A stretch of 64,000 nucleotides of DNA, taken from contig NZ_PYAX01000008.1 in NCBI RefSeq assembly GCF_003014735.1, positions 1 through 64,000 on the forward strand, given 5' to 3'. Positions 61,400 through 64,000 of this stretch are shown piece after piece. Every line of letters starts with the position of its first letter. Positions within the stretch are counted from its first letter, which is position 1. Origin of the DNA: Saccharothrix carnea. GTDB lineage: Bacteria; Actinomycetota; Actinomycetes; Mycobacteriales; Pseudonocardiaceae. A program made the translations under genes and the position numbers. Below the pieces are notes generated by a model. The model saw nothing but the letters and a program-made list of their open reading frames with translations, was not told the DNA's origin and did no database searches.

Positions 61400-61653
61400 T
61401 CACCACCGACAACCAGCCGGCTTTTCGCTACGGCGGGTGAGCCGGTGGCCACGCGCAAAGCCCTCGCCGGGACGGTTCCGCACACCTGCCACCTCGGTCA
61501 GCCCCACGACCTCGCCAGTGGCCTCGTCCACGGCCGCCACCACCCGCTGCTCCACGTCCTCGGCACGCGGCTCCGCCTCGTTCTCCGGCACCCGTTCGAC
61601 CGTCCACTGTGGAAGGGCGAGCTCGGTCGTGCCCATCGGCGCGTCGTGTCCCC
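61400..61653 (-). pseudogene. GNAT acetyltransferase fragment
   Basis: The minus strand reads GHDAPMGTTELALPQWTVERVPENEAE, then VVAAVDEATGEVVGLTEVAGVRNRPG, the beta2-beta3 part of a GNAT domain. An in-frame stop lies just upstream, and the acetyl-CoA-binding motif is missing because the sequence changes to RLTRRSEKPAGCRW and stops. A remnant of about 80 codons. Confidence 0.5.
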
Positions 61654-61710
61654 TTCACCCCGTGTGCGGCCACCGCAGCACCGCCGTCGCCCGTTTTCCT
61701 TTCCTGGCAA

Positions 61711-61747
61711 AGAAAAAGGGGCCGCGGGCACTGTGCCCACGACCCCT
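61711..61747 (-). terminator. Rho-independent terminator
   Basis: On the minus strand a GC-rich stem (GTGGGCAC-A-GTGCCCGC core with flanking GGGG/CCCC) is followed by CCTTTTTCTTTGCC, a rare canonical U-tract in this GC-rich DNA. It lies 20 bp after the 59-residue gene. Confidence 0.85.
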
Positions 61748-61766
61748 AGGGGACGGCCGCCGCGCT

Positions 61767-61946
61767 TCACCGGGAAACCGGTTGCAGCTCGCGGCCCGAC
61801 GCGGCCAGGTGTTCCCACGTCCGGCCGCGCTGGCTGGGCGGCGCTTCGCCGTCCGCCGTGCACGTCGGGTACACCAGGCCGTACGGGACGGGTTGGTGGA
61901 AGAGGTCTCCGCTGCGGATGTCGATCAGGTCCCGCGACTGCGCCAT
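61767..61946 (-). CDS. Small hypothetical protein (59 residues)
   Basis: Starts at an ATG with GGGAGG at good spacing and is followed by a canonical terminator, so it is very likely expressed as a single-gene unit. Sequence MAQSRDLIDIRSGDLFHQP then VPYGLVYPTCTADGEAPPSQRGRTWEHLAASGREL; soluble, one Cys, no known domain. Confidence 0.75.
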   Translation of the reverse strand: MAQSRDLIDIRSGDLFHQPVPYGLVYPTCTADGEAPPSQRGRTWEHLAASGRELQPVSR

Positions 61947-62065
61947 CACGACCTCCCGACACAAGAGGTTGAGGTGCCCATGATCCTGCTCCTCGTCGAA
62001 CCGGTGGGGACCTCTCGAATACCCCGTGAGCTGCACTGATATGCCCGATTCGTTGCTGCGTAAGA

Positions 62066-62485
62066 GTGAACTCGGCAGTCACCGCCCGCGGTGGGCGGCT
62101 CCCGGTCCGGCGCTTCGGGATGGTGCTCGACGACCTGCGCGCCCTGTCCAGCGGCCGTCCGCTCGTCGCCGAGGGGTGGGGTCTGCGGCCGGAAGTCGTC
62201 GCACCGCCGCTCGCCGACCCGCGGCAGGCCGTGTTCCTGGTGCCGACCGAGGCGTTCCGGCGACGCCGGCTGCGTGACCTGCCCAGGGCGGCGCAGGTGT
62301 CCGCCGAGGTGAGCGACCCGGACCGCGCACAGGCGAACCGGCTCGAACGGGACCGCCTGCCGGCCGCGGACGTGGTGGACCGGGCCCGGGAGCACGGGCT
62401 GCGCGTGATCGAGGTCGACGGCCGGCTCAGCGTGGGCGGCCTGACCACGGTCGTGGCCGACCACTTCAGCCCCTGGCCGGGCTGA
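62066..62485 (+). pseudogene. C-terminal fragment of a P-loop kinase-like protein
   Basis: From about 62114 the frame reads FGMVLDDLRALSSGRPLVAEGWGLRPEVVAPPL, AVFLVPTEAFRRRRLRDLP, SDPDRAQANRLERDRLPAADVVDRAREHGLRVIEVDG. This is the lid and C-terminal half of small nucleotide/nucleoside-kinase-like proteins. The N-terminal P-loop (GxxxxGKS/T) is absent, and the 5' end runs into unrelated DNA. A truncated gene or relic; it could still be translated from a local start. Confidence 0.55.
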
Positions 62486-62606
62486 TCCGAGGCACCGTGG
62501 ACCCCGCCGCCCGACCGGGGGTGCGGCGGGGGCCCACGGCGGCCTCTCTCCATCACCGCTGCTTTCCGTTCGACAACAGGACACCGCCCACCGCAGGATG
62601 GGCGCC

Positions 62607-63041
62607 ATGCCCGACATCCCGACACCGAGGCTGGTCGCGCTCTGGGCGGCCGTGGACGCCGTACCCGTCGAGGACGCGCCCGGCTGGGCCGCGCACTGGC
62701 TGGTCGCCGGGCACGACGGTGACGACGTGCGCACGCTCGCCGGCCTCAGCGGCAAGCACGCCGGCGAAGTCCGCGACGTGCTCCCGGCCGCGTTGGCCGA
62801 CTGCGGCGCGTCGATCCCGTCCGCCGACGTGGCCACCGCCGCGCTGTCCTTCACCCGCGTCGCCCGGATGTTCACCGACGATCGGGCCGGCTACCGGTGG
62901 GCGGCGCAGAAGGCCGCCGAGATCGTCGAGGACTCGCCGACCCACGCCGTCGCCGGGCTGCCGCTGAGCACGCTGACCGACTCCTCCGACGAGGCCGAGG
63001 TGTCCCGGGCCTGCGCCGAGCACCTCGCCACCTGGGGCTGA
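62607..63041 (+). CDS. Hypothetical protein (144 residues)
   Basis: Soluble, helical, no recognised family: RLVALWAAVDAVPVEDAPGWAAHWLVAGHDGDDVRTLAGLSGKHAGEVRDVLPAALADCG, then SFTRVARMFTDDRAGYRWAAQKAAEIVED. Strong codon bias supports a real gene. ATG at MPDIPTPRL preferred to an ATG 9 bp upstream. The layout recalls actinobacterial small proteins of immunity or regulatory type, but this is not a call. Confidence 0.65.
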   Translation: MPDIPTPRLVALWAAVDAVPVEDAPGWAAHWLVAGHDGDDVRTLAGLSGKHAGEVRDVLPAALADCGASIPSADVATAALSFTRVARMFTDDRAGYRWAAQKAAEIVEDSPTHAVAGLPLSTLTDSSDEAEVSRACAEHLATWG

Positions 63042-63192
63042 TCGCCGCCACGCTCCTCTGTGGACGACCCGCCGGCGGCCTGCGGACAGCCGAAGGCCCG
63101 GCCAAAGCAGCCGATCGGACGTTGTCGGCGCGTTACGCGCGCCCTACGGTCGGATGACGTCCGATCGACGGCAACACCCTTGGAGGCCTGCG
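63042..63192. other. Intergenic region with esterase promoter
   Basis: 150 bp before the esterase gene. It holds GGAGG 8 bp before the GTG; no other gene or operator recognised. Confidence 0.4.
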
Positions 63193-64000
63193 GTGTCGCG
63201 GAAACAGGTTGGCGCCGTCGTCGGCGCGCTCTTGCTCACCGGCTCCACCTTCCTCGCGCTCCCCGCCACGGCCGGCGCCGTGGACGACCGGCAGACCGCC
63301 GTCGTGTCCCTGGGCGACAGCGCGATGTCCGGCGAAGGCGCCGGGTCCTACGAACCGGGCACCGAAGGCCAGAACGGCAACTGGTGCCACCGCTCCACCC
63401 AGGCCATGGTCCACCGCACCCAGCTCGCCGACCGGACGTTCAACCTGGCCTGCTCGGGCGCGGACTCGGCCAACGTGTCGCTGGCCGACACCGTGCACTA
63501 CACCGAGGGCTCCCAGGCGCGGCGGCTGATCGACATCGCCCGCCAGTACCGCGTCACGACGGTCGTGGTGCAGGTCGGCGCGAACGACGACGTCCGGTTC
63601 GCCGACACCATGGTCGACTGCGTCGCCGCGTGGGTGAACCCGTTCGGCCCGAGCTGCCGCTCCGCGCTGGAACGCGAGTGGCCCGGCAGGCTGGCCGGCA
63701 TGGCGCCGAAGGTCGAGAACGCCCTGCGCGACGTCCGCACCGCCATGACCCAGGCCGGGTACGCCACCTCGTCCTACAACCTGATCCTCACCTCGTACGC
63801 CTCGCCGGTGACCGAGAAGATGGACCGCTACCTGCACGGCCCGCAGGGCTGCCCGCTGCGCCTCGCCGACGCCGCCTACGGCCGCACGGTCGCCGTGCCG
63901 CAGCTGTCCGAGGCACTGCGCGGCGTGGCGACCCGTGCGGGCGTGAAGTTCCTCGACTTCTCCCGCGCCACCGAGAACCGCGAGGCGTGCAGCAAGGGCG
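63193..64000 (+). CDS. Secreted SGNH/GDSL-type esterase (3' end beyond window)
   Basis: Open to the window edge, 269 residues visible. GTG start with GGAGG; signal peptide to ATAGA (~residue 29). Block I GDSAMSGEGAG (Ser of the G-D-S motif), block III VVVQVGANDDVRF (GxND), and Cys residues (NWCHRST, NLACSGADS, MVDCVAAWVNPFGPSCRSA) typical of the Streptomyces secreted lipase/esterase group with disulfides. The C-terminal catalytic Asp-x-x-His lies outside the window. Extracellular esterase or lipase. Confidence 0.9.
   Translation, partial: MSRKQVGAVVGALLLTGSTFLALPATAGAVDDRQTAVVSLGDSAMSGEGAGSYEPGTEGQNGNWCHRSTQAMVHRTQLADRTFNLACSGADSANVSLADTVHYTEGSQARRLIDIARQYRVTTVVVQVGANDDVRFADTMVDCVAAWVNPFGPSCRSALEREWPGRLAGMAPKVENALRDVRTAMTQAGYATSSYNLILTSYASPVTEKMDRYLHGPQGCPLRLADAAYGRTVAVPQLSEALRGVATRAGVKFLDFSRATENREACSKG

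Overview
The window is very GC-rich DNA with almost exclusively G/C third codon positions, many GTG starts and many 4-bp ATGA/GTGA stop-start overlaps. Together with the protein families present (CebR/LacI boxes, NarL-type two-component pairs, F420/PPOX-class enzyme, DUF6292-like protein) this points to a filamentous actinomycete, probably of the Pseudonocardiales (Saccharothrix/Lentzea/Actinosynnema type). The genus is an inference. I see no rRNA, tRNA, CRISPR array, transposase or phage gene.

Layout. 0-0.65 kb: start of a secreted CBM2 carbohydrate-binding protein behind a perfect CebR box. 0.8-1.7 kb: NmrA-like reductase. 1.7-13.2 kb: one tightly coupled 11-gene minus-strand operon (ATP-grasp ligase, DUF364-type protein, CysK/SbnA-like PLP enzyme, dipeptide epimerase, MFS exporter, SAM methyltransferase, complete Opp/Nik-type ABC importer, GNAT). 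A Fur/Zur-type 7-1-7 operator lies just upstream of its first gene. I read this as an undescribed metal-repressed system that makes, exports and re-imports a small epimerised dipeptide-like metallophore; this is the main find. 13.3-17.7 kb: CGNR regulator, EamA exporter, TPR-like protein, S4 protein, serine hydrolase. 17.9-25.5 kb: two histidine kinase/response regulator pairs around an ABC-2 exporter (ATPase plus two permeases) and a decayed glycosyltransferase. 25.6-31.7 kb: an arabino-oligosaccharide utilisation locus (LacI repressor, SBP, two permeases, GH51 arabinofuranosidase) with three near-identical operators.

31.7-42.2 kb: a large inverted repeat, a UvrA-like ABC protein, VOC/AraC pair, ECF sigma factor with SnoaL-like tail and divergent hydrolase, two MFS exporters (one with a MarR regulator), a PPOX enzyme. 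42.2-44.4 kb: GH6 cellulase whose predicted catalytic acid is Asn, and a frameshifted lamin-tail-domain gene. 44.6-50.9 kb: a three-gene sensor system with a degenerate second kinase, a GH92 gene fragment, then a serine hydrolase-kinase-regulator operon. 50.9-53.5 kb: dual-HTH MerR regulator divergent from an ABC exporter, with a perfect palindrome touching the ATPase start codon. 53.5-59 kb: lipoprotein, papain-fold-like protein, 57-residue protein, amidase and a beta-hydroxyacid-dehydrogenase-like enzyme; most of this block lies between two inverted 95-bp repeats. 59-64 kb: DUF6292-like protein, EgtD-like methyltransferase with a membrane partner, several gene fragments and small hypotheticals, and a secreted SGNH esterase running off the end.

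The genes point to a soil saprophyte with plant-polysaccharide functions (CBM2, GH6, GH51, GH92 remnant) under LacI-family control, many envelope or antibiotic sensing and export modules, and a metal acquisition operon.
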